Part shown: positions 35,145 through 44,340 of the stretch, piece by piece
Position numbering within the stretch: the stretch's first letter is position 1
Layout of the letters: each line of letters begins with the position of its first letter
Assembly: GCA_965222645.1 (NCBI GenBank)
Contig: OZ244968.1
Coordinates: 3,906,001 to 3,970,000 of the forward strand
From: JABDMH01 sp965222645
Lineage (GTDB): Bacteria; Bacteroidota; Bacteroidia; Chitinophagales; Saprospiraceae
DNA: 64,000 nucleotides
Direction: 5' to 3'
Position numbers and translations under genes: made by a program
The notes under the pieces: generated by a model
Told to the model about the DNA's origin: nothing
Databases searched by the model: none
Seen by the model: only the letters and a program-made list of their open reading frames with translations

Positions 35145-38100
35145 CTACAGAATTTTAATGAAATCATAGAACTTATCATAGAATTCCATGGCTCCTGCCC
35201 TGTCTTTGAATTGCTTTGCTGTCTGAGTTCCGAATAACTGCTCCATTTTAGCTGCTCCCACTCCTCCCATGTCCCTAGATTTAAAAAACAAGTTGGCATT
35301 ATCTTGAAACAATTTCTGAAACTCCATCTTAATCAAATCGACATCAAAACCGTCCAGATCAGCCTTGCGCTTGTTGAATACATATTTTAAGTCATTCAGG
35401 GATTCCAACTCCTCAGCAGCAAGATAGCGCATAAATTGATTCCGGAATGTAGTACTGGTCGCAATGCCGGGTATAGTTCCATCTCCTATGATCGATTTTT
35501 TACGATAACTCTTAAACTCAGAAAAACCCATGGGATCATGGTATACATCAAACTTGCAGTCGGAGCATATGGCAGACAAATCATCGGCCTCCAGATCGAG
35601 AAGCTCATCAAAACGTTGCTCGATACGACTCACCTTGTCTGGAGCAAAAGCCGCGTTTTTCTTAAATACATCAAGCATATGCGCCGCCCCGTCTACAGTA
35701 TTAGTCGCCCCTGTCTTTACAGAATTTGTCACAGCCTCAAACCCGGGTATCCCATGATAGTTTATCACAAAGTGCTCGAGATCGACGAGATATTGATCTA
35801 TTGACTTCAAGAATTCTCTACTACCAGTACATCCATTACAGCCTGCAAAAACATTGTTTCGGATAATCGCAGCGAGGTCATCTGGGGAACCTCCAATTCG
35901 TGTTATGAAAGTAGGGTTTTCCATCAAATCTGCCGTCTTGTTTATAATTGCTGGGTCGTACAACTTTTCTGCCGTATTTAGGTCGGCATAGGTATCCGCT
36001 AATGTTTTAAAAGCCTCTGCAAAACGATCGTTTGTAACGATCTGTCCCCCCTCAACTCTAAAGAAGGATCTAAATGCAACATCATTCGATCGTAGCCACT
36101 GATCAAATTTTTCTGCCTGGAGCGGCGCGAAATTAAGACTGCCAACAACTTCAGAAACCTTTTCCGAATATAAAAAGGGAACATCATCGAAGTATTTGGC
36201 TAAAACCGCAAGTTCTCCACCAACATGAGGTACTAGCCTTGTACCAACCCGTATCCATGTAAACCCAGGCAAGGCTGCTGCGAGAGATATGTAGCCTTCT
36301 GTTCTATCCCCTTCGATGAAATAAAAGAAGGCATCCAGTAGATCTGGAATTGGTAAAACTTCAAATACAGGAACAAATGACAAAGCAGCTAGTATATCGT
36401 GTTTCCCCTCAGTAACAGTGTGTACCACGGCTGCCAAAATGCCCGCTGTCACAAATCCAAGTGGGTCAAATTCCGGATATTGACCGGGATCGAATATTTG
36501 CCAATTGCAAATCCTTTCATTCCATCGCAAATACGTTAACTCCGTGGATGAAGAGAAATCGTAATATCCATAGATCCAGTCAGTTGTGCCCGTCTTGCTA
36601 TTATAGACTCTAAAGAAGATACCACCTTGTCCGTCAGCTGTTTGATCAATATATAGATTCGCCTCGGTACTGATGATATGACCTTCCCGGGCTAGAATCT
36701 CATCCAATGCATCGAGGGAATACTCGAATACCGACGGAGAATTGACCAAGGGTAGATCCCCCTCCAGCTCTTGAACGTATGGACCGGCTGTAGTAGGATT
36801 AAAAAGTGAAGCCTCGAATTGCACTTCAGTTAGAACAGCAGCATCCTTACTGTCAAATCCTAGTATAATGGTCTCGGTTGTCCCTATTGGAATTGAGGGA
36901 AAGCCGAATTCGGTCTCATAGTTGTAAATGGATTCCGACTCAGTGCAGTTTATACAAAAGTATCCTCCATGACCACCATCCTTTACAAAGCCACGATAGG
37001 AATAGGCTTTATGATCTTCCCAGCGGTAGAATGCTGACACAGCACCGTCAAAAATCAGATCATCAAACTCAGGCTTAAAAGAGAAGTTTATCGCTGTCAT
37101 TGAGGGAATCCAGAAGGGGATCGAAGATGGTGCAACAAAAATGGCATCTGATGCTGTACCGCAAGAAAATGCTTGATGATTTGCTTGTGGAATCATTGTT
37201 TCATAATCAGCGACGTAGGAATCGTTAAGATCGATCAGAAGTAAATGAAGAAGGTGTTCACCCATGGACGAAAACTCACTGGCTAACGTTCCATCCATGA
37301 TCATTTCGAGGTCAGTTGAAATAAAATCCCTATGAGCCTGGTCTGAAGGGCCATAGCCTGAGAAATCAGATTTCTTGCATTTTAAAAATAGTAAATCTTG
37401 GAGTCCATCAGGATCCTTCCATAGGTGCAGCCAATATCCAAACTCCGATGATTCAAAGTCTTGTTTTACGATATTGATCAGATCGCTGTTACCCGATTCG
37501 CAGAAGTTTTCGTTCTTCGTAACAAACCCTCGAGCCGGTGAGTCAGTAAAGAAATTGAGATTTAGGAAATCGTCAAGTTGAGTGGCGGGATCCAAAGAAC
37601 TATTTTCAATCTTGATAAATTGCTCGGAGTAATCATCCACTACTCCCGTTCCACTTCGAAGGGTGATTGGACCTTCGACTGTGATCGGTAATGCAAAGAA
37701 TCCATTTGTCTCAAAATACGATTTAAGACCTAAATTAGATACAACAATATGGATTTTGTCTTCCGTGGTACATCCGTCAAGTTCCCCAACTGCCTTAAGC
37801 GTTAAATCATCATTTGCAATGAGTTCAAGTTCTGCAGTATTTGAAAGTAAGACATTATTGGATTCATCGATCCATTGGTATGAATTTGCTGTCCCAGTCG
37901 CATTTAATAGAAGGATCTGCCCCTCACATGCTTCTAGATCTGCTCCCACATCAACAATTGGTCGTGGCTTCACTGTCACTGTAATTGAATTCGTATTGGA
38001 GCAACCAAAGAGATCCATTCCCTCCACAGTATAGGTAGTAGTACTTTTTGGCTTATCTCTGATGTAATCAGTATTACCACTGGCATAACCAGTGGTCCAA

Positions 38101-40298
38101 GAGTAAGAATTTGCACCAGTGAAATGGATTTCGACCTCATCTCCTTCGCAAATTATGGAGGACGTAGAGTTCACCGAAATGGTCGGCAGTAACGAACTTT
38201 CAATAACGACTTCATCACTAGCTTCACACCCAGATTCTGAGAAAACATGCAATAAATATTCTCCAGTTTCTGAGATTTTTAGGATTGGATCAGTGCCTAT
38301 AATCTGACCAGAGTGCTTCCATTCATATCTTGTGACATTCACACCAATTGCCCTTAACTCTATAAGTTCTCCCTCGCATATTGAATATCGCGAAGCTTCG
38401 ATTGAAGCCCCAATATCAGTTCCTTTCAAAAGAAAAGTTGCTTTTGCATGGCACTGGTCATTCTCTACAATTACATCTACGGTTTGCATCGTATTCTTCA
38501 GGTCGATCAAAATTGATCGGTGTGTTTCTCCGGTGCTCCATTGATAAAAATCTCCCACAATAGGAGATTGAAGTTCAATAGTTGTTCCTACACAACCTGT
38601 CTTCAAAATATTTCCTAGATCTTGGATATTTGATTCATAAATATTAATCAAATCAGCCGCAACACAGTTACCTTGTTCGGTGACCACGACGTTGTATTCT
38701 CCAGGTTCAGAAACCTGAATAGTTTGAGATTTTGAACCCGTTGACCACTGATAATCTTTATATCCCGGACCGGCATCAAGGGTAATGACATCGCCGTCTC
38801 CACACAAATAATGACTAGAAGCTTCTATCTCAACCATGGCCATGCAACCCTCATCAAACTTATACTCGCATTCTGAAAGAATGTTCCCATTTCCATCTGA
38901 CACCGTAACTTTGTAAATTGACTGGTCACCGACACAAACTTCTCTAGTCGACTCTGTCACCCCATCCACTATACCATCTTTTTCCCAGGTGAAGCATGAT
39001 CCTACTCCATATCTTCCAATTTTCCCAATTGTAATGCAATCCTGACAATTTCCTGTACAATAGTCCTCTAGATCACAGAAGAAATTATTGCGTGAGAAAT
39101 TGTACTCCAACAGTTGTGTGCACAAATTGCCCATATTGGGAGGGTACGGACCTCCAAAATCGTTGTTTTCGATCATCAATTTGGTGATGGTCGTGATTTC
39201 GCACAAACCACTGGGTAAGCCGCCATCCATGCTGTTATTGCTCAGATCCAAATCTTCCAGATTGCTCAAATTTTGAATTTCCTGACTAATCTGGCCCGTG
39301 ATGACATTGTTGTGTAGATGCAATGTTGTCAGGTTAGACAGGGTATAAATTTCCACAGGTATCTCCCCGGATATTTTGTTTTGCCCTAAATCCAGGTTTT
39401 GGAGCTCTGTCAATTGGCCCATTTCAGGCGGCAATGTGCCAGACAAACCGTTGTTGCTAAGATCCAGGCCAATCACTCTGCCCTCAGCATTGCAAGTGAC
39501 TCCGAGCCAGTCGCAAGGATCACAGCTAGTCAACCAGTTGTCAGATTTTTTCCAGGTGGATCCGCCTAGAGCGTTGTAGATAGAGGAGAGCGCGGGGAGG
39601 TCGGGGTGGGTAGTATTCTTGTATGTGATTGCTAATCTTGGCCTTAGACTTGGCACAGGACCATCAGAAGAGAAGAAAGTCATTGATCGATATTCTGCCT
39701 CAAGGACATGTTTTAGCAGAAATCCATAGAATTCGTGTCCTGCTGAAAGTCTGTCTAAGATCAAATCTGTGACATCGATGTCGATTGAAACATATGAATT
39801 GTTCGTAGGAATATAAATATATGCAGAAGCATCAAACAGAGGTTGAGTATTCCAAGTTACTTCATTCTCTTCCCATTGCTCTGTTATCGGATGAAGATAT
39901 GACGCATTTGCTCCATAAGCACCACCGTTACTCCACGGATAATCGGGATCCATGTATAATGTAAGGACAACGGATTCAATAGATTCAAAACCCTGAGCGC
40001 AGAGAACCCACTGGTCGATGGGGAAGTCAATCAGTCCTCGAAGAATGTTTGGTGCGCCACCCCGAGTCCATCCCTGACTCCTCAGCCATATCGATTCTCC
40101 AAAATTGAGATTATTGTGGTCACTATGACTAAAGATGTCAGCGTCTTTTCCATCATCTGGGCCGGGTTGCAATATCACTGTACGACCTGCTTGACATATC
40201 GATGCATTGCAGCATAGTACTGCAATAGCTATTGTCACAATGAGTTTGGACAAAGGAGCTAGGTAATAATACTTGATTTGTCTATCACATCGCGGCAT
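35145..40298 (-). CDS. Giant secreted polymorphic-toxin-like protein: DNRLRE, LRR, Ig-like, pre-toxin and REase-like C-terminus
   Basis: This 1717-residue protein has a signal peptide (about 1-37). A DNRLRE domain spans about 40-230 (EENEVTWNTQP). A plant-type LRR block covers about 232-415 with capping WLTSCDPCDWLGVTCN and repeats such as LDLSNNGLSGTLPPEMGQL. Ig-like or PKD-like repeats fill about 490-870 (YQWSTGSKSQTIQV; YSWTTGY). A long unrecognised part follows (870-1300). The segment near 1310-1350 (PIPDLLDAFFYFIEGDRT, then EGYISLAAALPGF) resembles the hydrophobic pre-toxin stretch before toxin domains. The C-terminus (about 1490-1717) has HGIPGFEAV, DGAAHMLDVF, then SDCKFDVYHDPMGFSEFKSY, a D...ExK pattern of restriction-endonuclease-fold toxins. 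No T9SS sorting domain is present. Nuclease activity is an inference. Confidence 0.85.
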   Translation of the reverse strand: MPRCDRQIKYYYLAPLSKLIVTIAIAVLCCNASICQAGRTVILQPGPDDGKDADIFSHSDHNNLNFGESIWLRSQGWTRGGAPNILRGLIDFPIDQWVLCAQGFESIESVVLTLYMDPDYPWSNGGAYGANASYLHPITEQWEENEVTWNTQPLFDASAYIYIPTNNSYVSIDIDVTDLILDRLSAGHEFYGFLLKHVLEAEYRSMTFFSSDGPVPSLRPRLAITYKNTTHPDLPALSSIYNALGGSTWKKSDNWLTSCDPCDWLGVTCNAEGRVIGLDLSNNGLSGTLPPEMGQLTELQNLDLGQNKISGEIPVEIYTLSNLTTLHLHNNVITGQISQEIQNLSNLEDLDLSNNSMDGGLPSGLCEITTITKLMIENNDFGGPYPPNMGNLCTQLLEYNFSRNNFFCDLEDYCTGNCQDCITIGKIGRYGVGSCFTWEKDGIVDGVTESTREVCVGDQSIYKVTVSDGNGNILSECEYKFDEGCMAMVEIEASSHYLCGDGDVITLDAGPGYKDYQWSTGSKSQTIQVSEPGEYNVVVTEQGNCVAADLINIYESNIQDLGNILKTGCVGTTIELQSPIVGDFYQWSTGETHRSILIDLKNTMQTVDVIVENDQCHAKATFLLKGTDIGASIEASRYSICEGELIELRAIGVNVTRYEWKHSGQIIGTDPILKISETGEYLLHVFSESGCEASDEVVIESSLLPTISVNSTSSIICEGDEVEIHFTGANSYSWTTGYASGNTDYIRDKPKSTTTYTVEGMDLFGCSNTNSITVTVKPRPIVDVGADLEACEGQILLLNATGTANSYQWIDESNNVLLSNTAELELIANDDLTLKAVGELDGCTTEDKIHIVVSNLGLKSYFETNGFFALPITVEGPITLRSGTGVVDDYSEQFIKIENSSLDPATQLDDFLNLNFFTDSPARGFVTKNENFCESGNSDLINIVKQDFESSEFGYWLHLWKDPDGLQDLLFLKCKKSDFSGYGPSDQAHRDFISTDLEMIMDGTLASEFSSMGEHLLHLLLIDLNDSYVADYETMIPQANHQAFSCGTASDAIFVAPSSIPFWIPSMTAINFSFKPEFDDLIFDGAVSAFYRWEDHKAYSYRGFVKDGGHGGYFCINCTESESIYNYETEFGFPSIPIGTTETIILGFDSKDAAVLTEVQFEASLFNPTTAGPYVQELEGDLPLVNSPSVFEYSLDALDEILAREGHIISTEANLYIDQTADGQGGIFFRVYNSKTGTTDWIYGYYDFSSSTELTYLRWNERICNWQIFDPGQYPEFDPLGFVTAGILAAVVHTVTEGKHDILAALSFVPVFEVLPIPDLLDAFFYFIEGDRTEGYISLAAALPGFTWIRVGTRLVPHVGGELAVLAKYFDDVPFLYSEKVSEVVGSLNFAPLQAEKFDQWLRSNDVAFRSFFRVEGGQIVTNDRFAEAFKTLADTYADLNTAEKLYDPAIINKTADLMENPTFITRIGGSPDDLAAIIRNNVFAGCNGCTGSREFLKSIDQYLVDLEHFVINYHGIPGFEAVTNSVKTGATNTVDGAAHMLDVFKKNAAFAPDKVSRIEQRFDELLDLEADDLSAICSDCKFDVYHDPMGFSEFKSYRKKSIIGDGTIPGIATSTTFRNQFMRYLAAEELESLNDLKYVFNKRKADLDGFDVDLIKMEFQKLFQDNANLFFKSRDMGGVGAAKMEQLFGTQTAKQFKDRAGAMEFYDKFYDFIKIL

Positions 40299-40463
40299 TT
40301 AATTGTTATATTAGTATCGAAACACCAAATCTATATTCTTAGACTTCCCAATTTTCTCCAAATGAATATTCGAAGGAATTGAATGAAGATTCGGGGTAGC
40401 GGTCTGCAAATTTGAGATTGAAAGATCTTCTAGAGCATCAACCGGGATTGATGAGGTAAACCC

Positions 40464-43406
40464 ATGAAGTATCATTTTATAATACTCTTCCAATTCTTAA
40501 TCGTCGCTTCGCGATCACAGAATCCATCACCCTATTTTCACCATTATCAAACTGAGGATGGGTTGCCAAGCTCAGAGGTTCACTGTACTTTCCAGGACAC
40601 TGCGGGTCTCGTTTGGATTGGCACAGACAATGGATTATCCTCATTCGATGGTTACGAATTCTCAACTTATGGATCTGAGGACGGTATTGATGATCATGTC
40701 ATCACTAACATTCTAGAAGACATCAACAAGAATCTTTGGATTGGTTCAATTAGTGGCCGAGTTTACATTAAAAGTGGAAATTTATTTGTGCCCTACAAAT
40801 TTAACCCGATTATCGAGCGTTTTCTATCGATCTATGGAATGGTCGAATTGATAGTGGTAGATGAAAAATGCAATGCATATTTTGAGTTAGGGTCCTATGG
40901 GATCTTGAAAATTGATGAACATGGTCACGAAACAGTAATTACTTGTTCTTCGCGCCATCAGGCATTATTATTTAAAGGTAAGAACTGGTCTTCTATAAAG
41001 AAATGTGAGAATGCGACCAAGTATGTATCCAAGGATGGCTCACAATTATTTGAGATTGTTAGTCTGGACCAAAGAATGACCGTTAAATTGCATTCTTTTA
41101 GGATGGATAATTCCAAACCATATGCCTACAGTTTAAATGATAGAAACTGCTTCATCATTTCTGGTCAACAATGGTTTATCTTGGAAAATGATAACATTGT
41201 TTGGACCGATGAGAACCCTTTTCTGGTATACCATGTCCTAATCGAAGAAGACGGGAGTTATTATGTGGGTATGTCCCACAAAAAAGGATTAAGGAAATAC
41301 AAGAATTTGGAATCCTTGAAAAATGGAAAGTTTGATCTTATGCTTGAGGGTCATACAATCACAGACGTAAAAAAAGACAGAGATAAAGGCATATGGGTAT
41401 CTACTCTCAATGCGGGACTTTTCTATACCCCTAATCTAAATGTTACCATATACGATCATTCCGTTGGCTTGCCAAACTCAACAGCAACATCTTGTGAAAT
41501 TATTAATGAATCTGCAATTTTTGTGGGTTATTCCACGGGTGAAATTTTCGAGATCGACTTATTCAATAAAGAATTTACCGAATATCCAACTTCTGGTGGA
41601 TTAGGAACAAATTATATATATGATTTATTTTACGATCTCAAGCGGGAGATTCTCTGGGCAGATCAAGGAAGATTTAAACATCGGAGTTGGGTAACCACTA
41701 TAAGACATTCTTCAGGACCAAAAAGGTTTTATTCAAAAAAATATTTTTTTGATAAAAATAGAGATTTATTATGGGGAATTAAGGGAAACGGATTCTATTC
41801 TGTTGATCTGGACTCTGAGTCTTTCTCTCCCGAGACAAATAATATGTCTTTGAAGCAACGATTCTTTACGATATATGTCGATTATGATAGCAGAATTTGG
41901 CTTGGTGGCGAAGAAGGCCTATTCGAATGGAAAGATACAAGTCTCCTGCGACCTAAAGTTGATCATCCTGCATTTTATCTTCGAATCGAAGACATCGATG
42001 CATTTGAATGCGGCACAAAAATTTTTGCCACAAAGGGAAGAGGAGTCATTTTATGGAGGGATTCGTTGATTAACGAGATAACTACTAGTGAAGGTCTTGC
42101 TTCTAATGTTGTGCAGGACATCCATGTGGATGACAACAATGTTGCTTGGGTTTCAACATTCAGCGGTTTGAGTAGAATCGAATTGGATGGTTCTTCGGTG
42201 CCAGTTGTAAAATCATTCTCGGTGAAAACTGGACTCCCAACAAATGAAATACATGAAGTCAATAGTCATCATGGGCAGGTTTGGATTTGTTCAAAAAAGG
42301 GATTGATAAAATGGACTGAACCAAGTTTTGACACCATATCTTATTCTCCTACGGTGAAGAGCATTAAGGTCAATTTTGAAAAGATAAAAGAGGAAGATAA
42401 ATTGCGCCATGATGAAAACAATGTCACAATGGAATTCGGAACGATTGATTTTAGGCAACTGAGGGACATTACTTATCGATACCGAATAAACCGGGATCAA
42501 AACTGGGCTTATACGAAATCTAGACAAGTGAATTATGGAAACATGACACCAGGAAAGTATTCTTTCGAAGTTCAGTCACAGAATGCTCATGGAATTTGGA
42601 GTGAATCTGCCTTCAGGGATTTTGTAATTGCAGCTCCGTGGTATAGATCATTGTATTTCTTCATGCTTTTGGCTGGATCCGCCGCTCTAATTTATATGCA
42701 GGCTTTAAAATTTATTTGGAAACGAAAATTGGAGAAGGAAAAATTTAAATATGAGATAAAAGGCCTTAAAAAGGCAGCTTTACAGGCAAGGATCAATCCT
42801 CATTTCATTTTCAACTGCCTGAATTCAATTCAAGCTTTGATTAATAAGAATAGGATCGATAGTGCCAATTTATACTTAGTTACCTTTTCACGATTAGTAC
42901 GTAAATGCTTGGAATTCTCGATGAGTTCTCTAATACCTTTGGAAGACGATATCGCTTTTCTAGAAGATTATTTGGAGCTCGAGAAGATGAGGTTTTCATC
43001 CGGATTTAACTATTCCATCGTTACTGTTCAAGAGGTAGATCCAGATAAAATTCTAATTGAGCCCTTATTAATTCTCCCCTTTGTCGAAAACGCGGTTCTA
43101 CATGGCATATCCATTGATAATCAGTTGGGAGCTATTGGGATAAAGTACTTTTTGGAAGAAGATCATCTAATAGTTACGGTTGAGGACAATGGTCCGGGTA
43201 TAGGTTCAACAATTGAAAATTCAGAATCAGCTCACAAGTCTGTTGGCATCTCCCTAGCGGAGAAAAGAATTCGATCGGATGATTTGTTAGGACGGGACAC
43301 TATCGATATTTGCGATAAGATTGATCAGGAAGGAACTGTACTGGGTACATTGATCCGCATCAGAATTTCAATTCACCCAGAAAAGTTACAAATTCGACAA
43401 CAATGA
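40464..43406 (+). CDS. Propeller-sensor histidine kinase, LytS-type (Reg_prop, Y_Y_Y, HisKA_LytS)
   Basis: This 980-residue protein has a signal peptide or first membrane segment (about 1-18). The large extracytoplasmic part consists of two-component-regulator propeller blades (opening QTEDGLPSSEVHCTFQDTAGLVWIGTDNGLSSFDG; later SEGLASNVVQDIHVDDNNVAWVSTFSGLSRI). A Y_Y_Y domain (about 640-720) and one membrane segment (about 728-748) follow. The kinase core is of the LytS/AgrC type with phospho-His in INPHFIFNCLNSIQALI and an ATPase part DNGPGIG. Its stop overlaps the ATG of the LytTR regulator by 4 bp. It is divergent from the toxin gene with 165 bp between, making it a candidate regulator of that locus. 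Confidence 0.9.
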   Translation: MKYHFIILFQFLIVASRSQNPSPYFHHYQTEDGLPSSEVHCTFQDTAGLVWIGTDNGLSSFDGYEFSTYGSEDGIDDHVITNILEDINKNLWIGSISGRVYIKSGNLFVPYKFNPIIERFLSIYGMVELIVVDEKCNAYFELGSYGILKIDEHGHETVITCSSRHQALLFKGKNWSSIKKCENATKYVSKDGSQLFEIVSLDQRMTVKLHSFRMDNSKPYAYSLNDRNCFIISGQQWFILENDNIVWTDENPFLVYHVLIEEDGSYYVGMSHKKGLRKYKNLESLKNGKFDLMLEGHTITDVKKDRDKGIWVSTLNAGLFYTPNLNVTIYDHSVGLPNSTATSCEIINESAIFVGYSTGEIFEIDLFNKEFTEYPTSGGLGTNYIYDLFYDLKREILWADQGRFKHRSWVTTIRHSSGPKRFYSKKYFFDKNRDLLWGIKGNGFYSVDLDSESFSPETNNMSLKQRFFTIYVDYDSRIWLGGEEGLFEWKDTSLLRPKVDHPAFYLRIEDIDAFECGTKIFATKGRGVILWRDSLINEITTSEGLASNVVQDIHVDDNNVAWVSTFSGLSRIELDGSSVPVVKSFSVKTGLPTNEIHEVNSHHGQVWICSKKGLIKWTEPSFDTISYSPTVKSIKVNFEKIKEEDKLRHDENNVTMEFGTIDFRQLRDITYRYRINRDQNWAYTKSRQVNYGNMTPGKYSFEVQSQNAHGIWSESAFRDFVIAAPWYRSLYFFMLLAGSAALIYMQALKFIWKRKLEKEKFKYEIKGLKKAALQARINPHFIFNCLNSIQALINKNRIDSANLYLVTFSRLVRKCLEFSMSSLIPLEDDIAFLEDYLELEKMRFSSGFNYSIVTVQEVDPDKILIEPLLILPFVENAVLHGISIDNQLGAIGIKYFLEEDHLIVTVEDNGPGIGSTIENSESAHKSVGISLAEKRIRSDDLLGRDTIDICDKIDQEGTVLGTLIRIRISIHPEKLQIRQQ

Positions 43407-44131
43407 GAGCAGTCATAATCGATGATGAACAACTGGCTATAGATAATCTCAAGATACTTCTAGAGAAAAATTTCCCATTGTGGACCGTATGTGGAGAAGC
43501 GAAAAGCGTTTGCTCAGCATTCAAATTGCTACAGACCATTGAAGTAGACCTAGTCTTACTAGATGTTCAGTTGTTAGATGGAACCGGAATAGATCTTCTT
43601 GAAAGATTAGCTAAATATAGATTTTCTGTGGTATTTACCACTGCTCATGCGGAGTACGCAGTGGATGCTTTTAAACATGATGCCATCGATTATATCCTAA
43701 AGCCTATCAATGTGTTTGCACTTGGGAAGGCATTAAAAAAGGTTGAGGAAACGGTAAGTAAGGATTTGATGGGATCACAAGAGACCGAATATGTAGTTCT
43801 TGATAATTCTGATGGGTCCTATTTGGTGGCAATATCTGATATTGTACGCCTTGAGTCATTTAGAAACTATACCACATTCCATCTTATCAAAGGTAGGAAG
43901 ATTACTATTTCCAAAAATATTGGAACATGCGAACTTTCACTGCCGCAGGACAAGTTTTATAGAACTCACCAGTCTCATGTAGTGAACCTTTCCCACGTGT
44001 TTCACTTCAAAGCGGATTCTTGCAATACAATTACAATGGTGGATGGAACGGCCGTGCCACTTGCCACACGACGTACAAGCAAATTCAAAAGACTAATTTC
44101 AGAGATATCTGTCAAAATTCATCCATCATAA
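43403..44131 (+). CDS. LytTR-family response regulator
   Basis: This 242-residue protein has a receiver domain (about 1-120) with IIDDEQLA, phospho-acceptor Asp54 (LVLLDVQLLDGTG), FTTAH and the Lys of LKPI. A LytTR DNA-binding domain follows (about 140-238; DIVRLESFRNYTTFHLIKGRKITISKNI, then FYRTHQSHVVNLSHV). It forms an ATGA-overlapping pair with the propeller kinase, so the two make one signalling unit. LytTR proteins bind direct repeats in promoters; no obvious site was identified in the 165 bp between kinase and toxin genes. Confidence 0.92.
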   Translation: MRAVIIDDEQLAIDNLKILLEKNFPLWTVCGEAKSVCSAFKLLQTIEVDLVLLDVQLLDGTGIDLLERLAKYRFSVVFTTAHAEYAVDAFKHDAIDYILKPINVFALGKALKKVEETVSKDLMGSQETEYVVLDNSDGSYLVAISDIVRLESFRNYTTFHLIKGRKITISKNIGTCELSLPQDKFYRTHQSHVVNLSHVFHFKADSCNTITMVDGTAVPLATRRTSKFKRLISEISVKIHPS

Positions 44132-44340
44132 TTTGATGAACGAATCGGGAAACATGGAACTCTTCATCTTGCGAAATGTGTGAACATTGCACCTTGACAT
44201 TTGATTTGTAGACAATTGGCTGTTTTGGTGCTCATTCGGGGGTTGTAACCTATCGGATTGAGTCGTGTTCTGCAGAATCAGGATAGATCTGCAGCCTCTC
44301 ATCCTATCATCAGTTGTATATTCTTAGTACCTTGACAACA

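Noticed and set aside
35436..39579. Many plus-strand ORFs of 60-123 residues opposite the giant gene
   Set aside because: All are antisense shadows of the 1717-residue frame, which has continuous recognisable domains.
39040..39600. LRR block as recent transfer from a eukaryote
   Set aside because: Plant-type LRRs with this capping pattern are widespread in Bacteroidota, and the codon use does not visibly differ from the surrounding gene.
40311..40493. 60-residue ORF between the toxin and kinase genes
   Set aside because: It overlaps the kinase start on the opposite strand, has no recognisable features, and occupies what must be the divergent promoter region.
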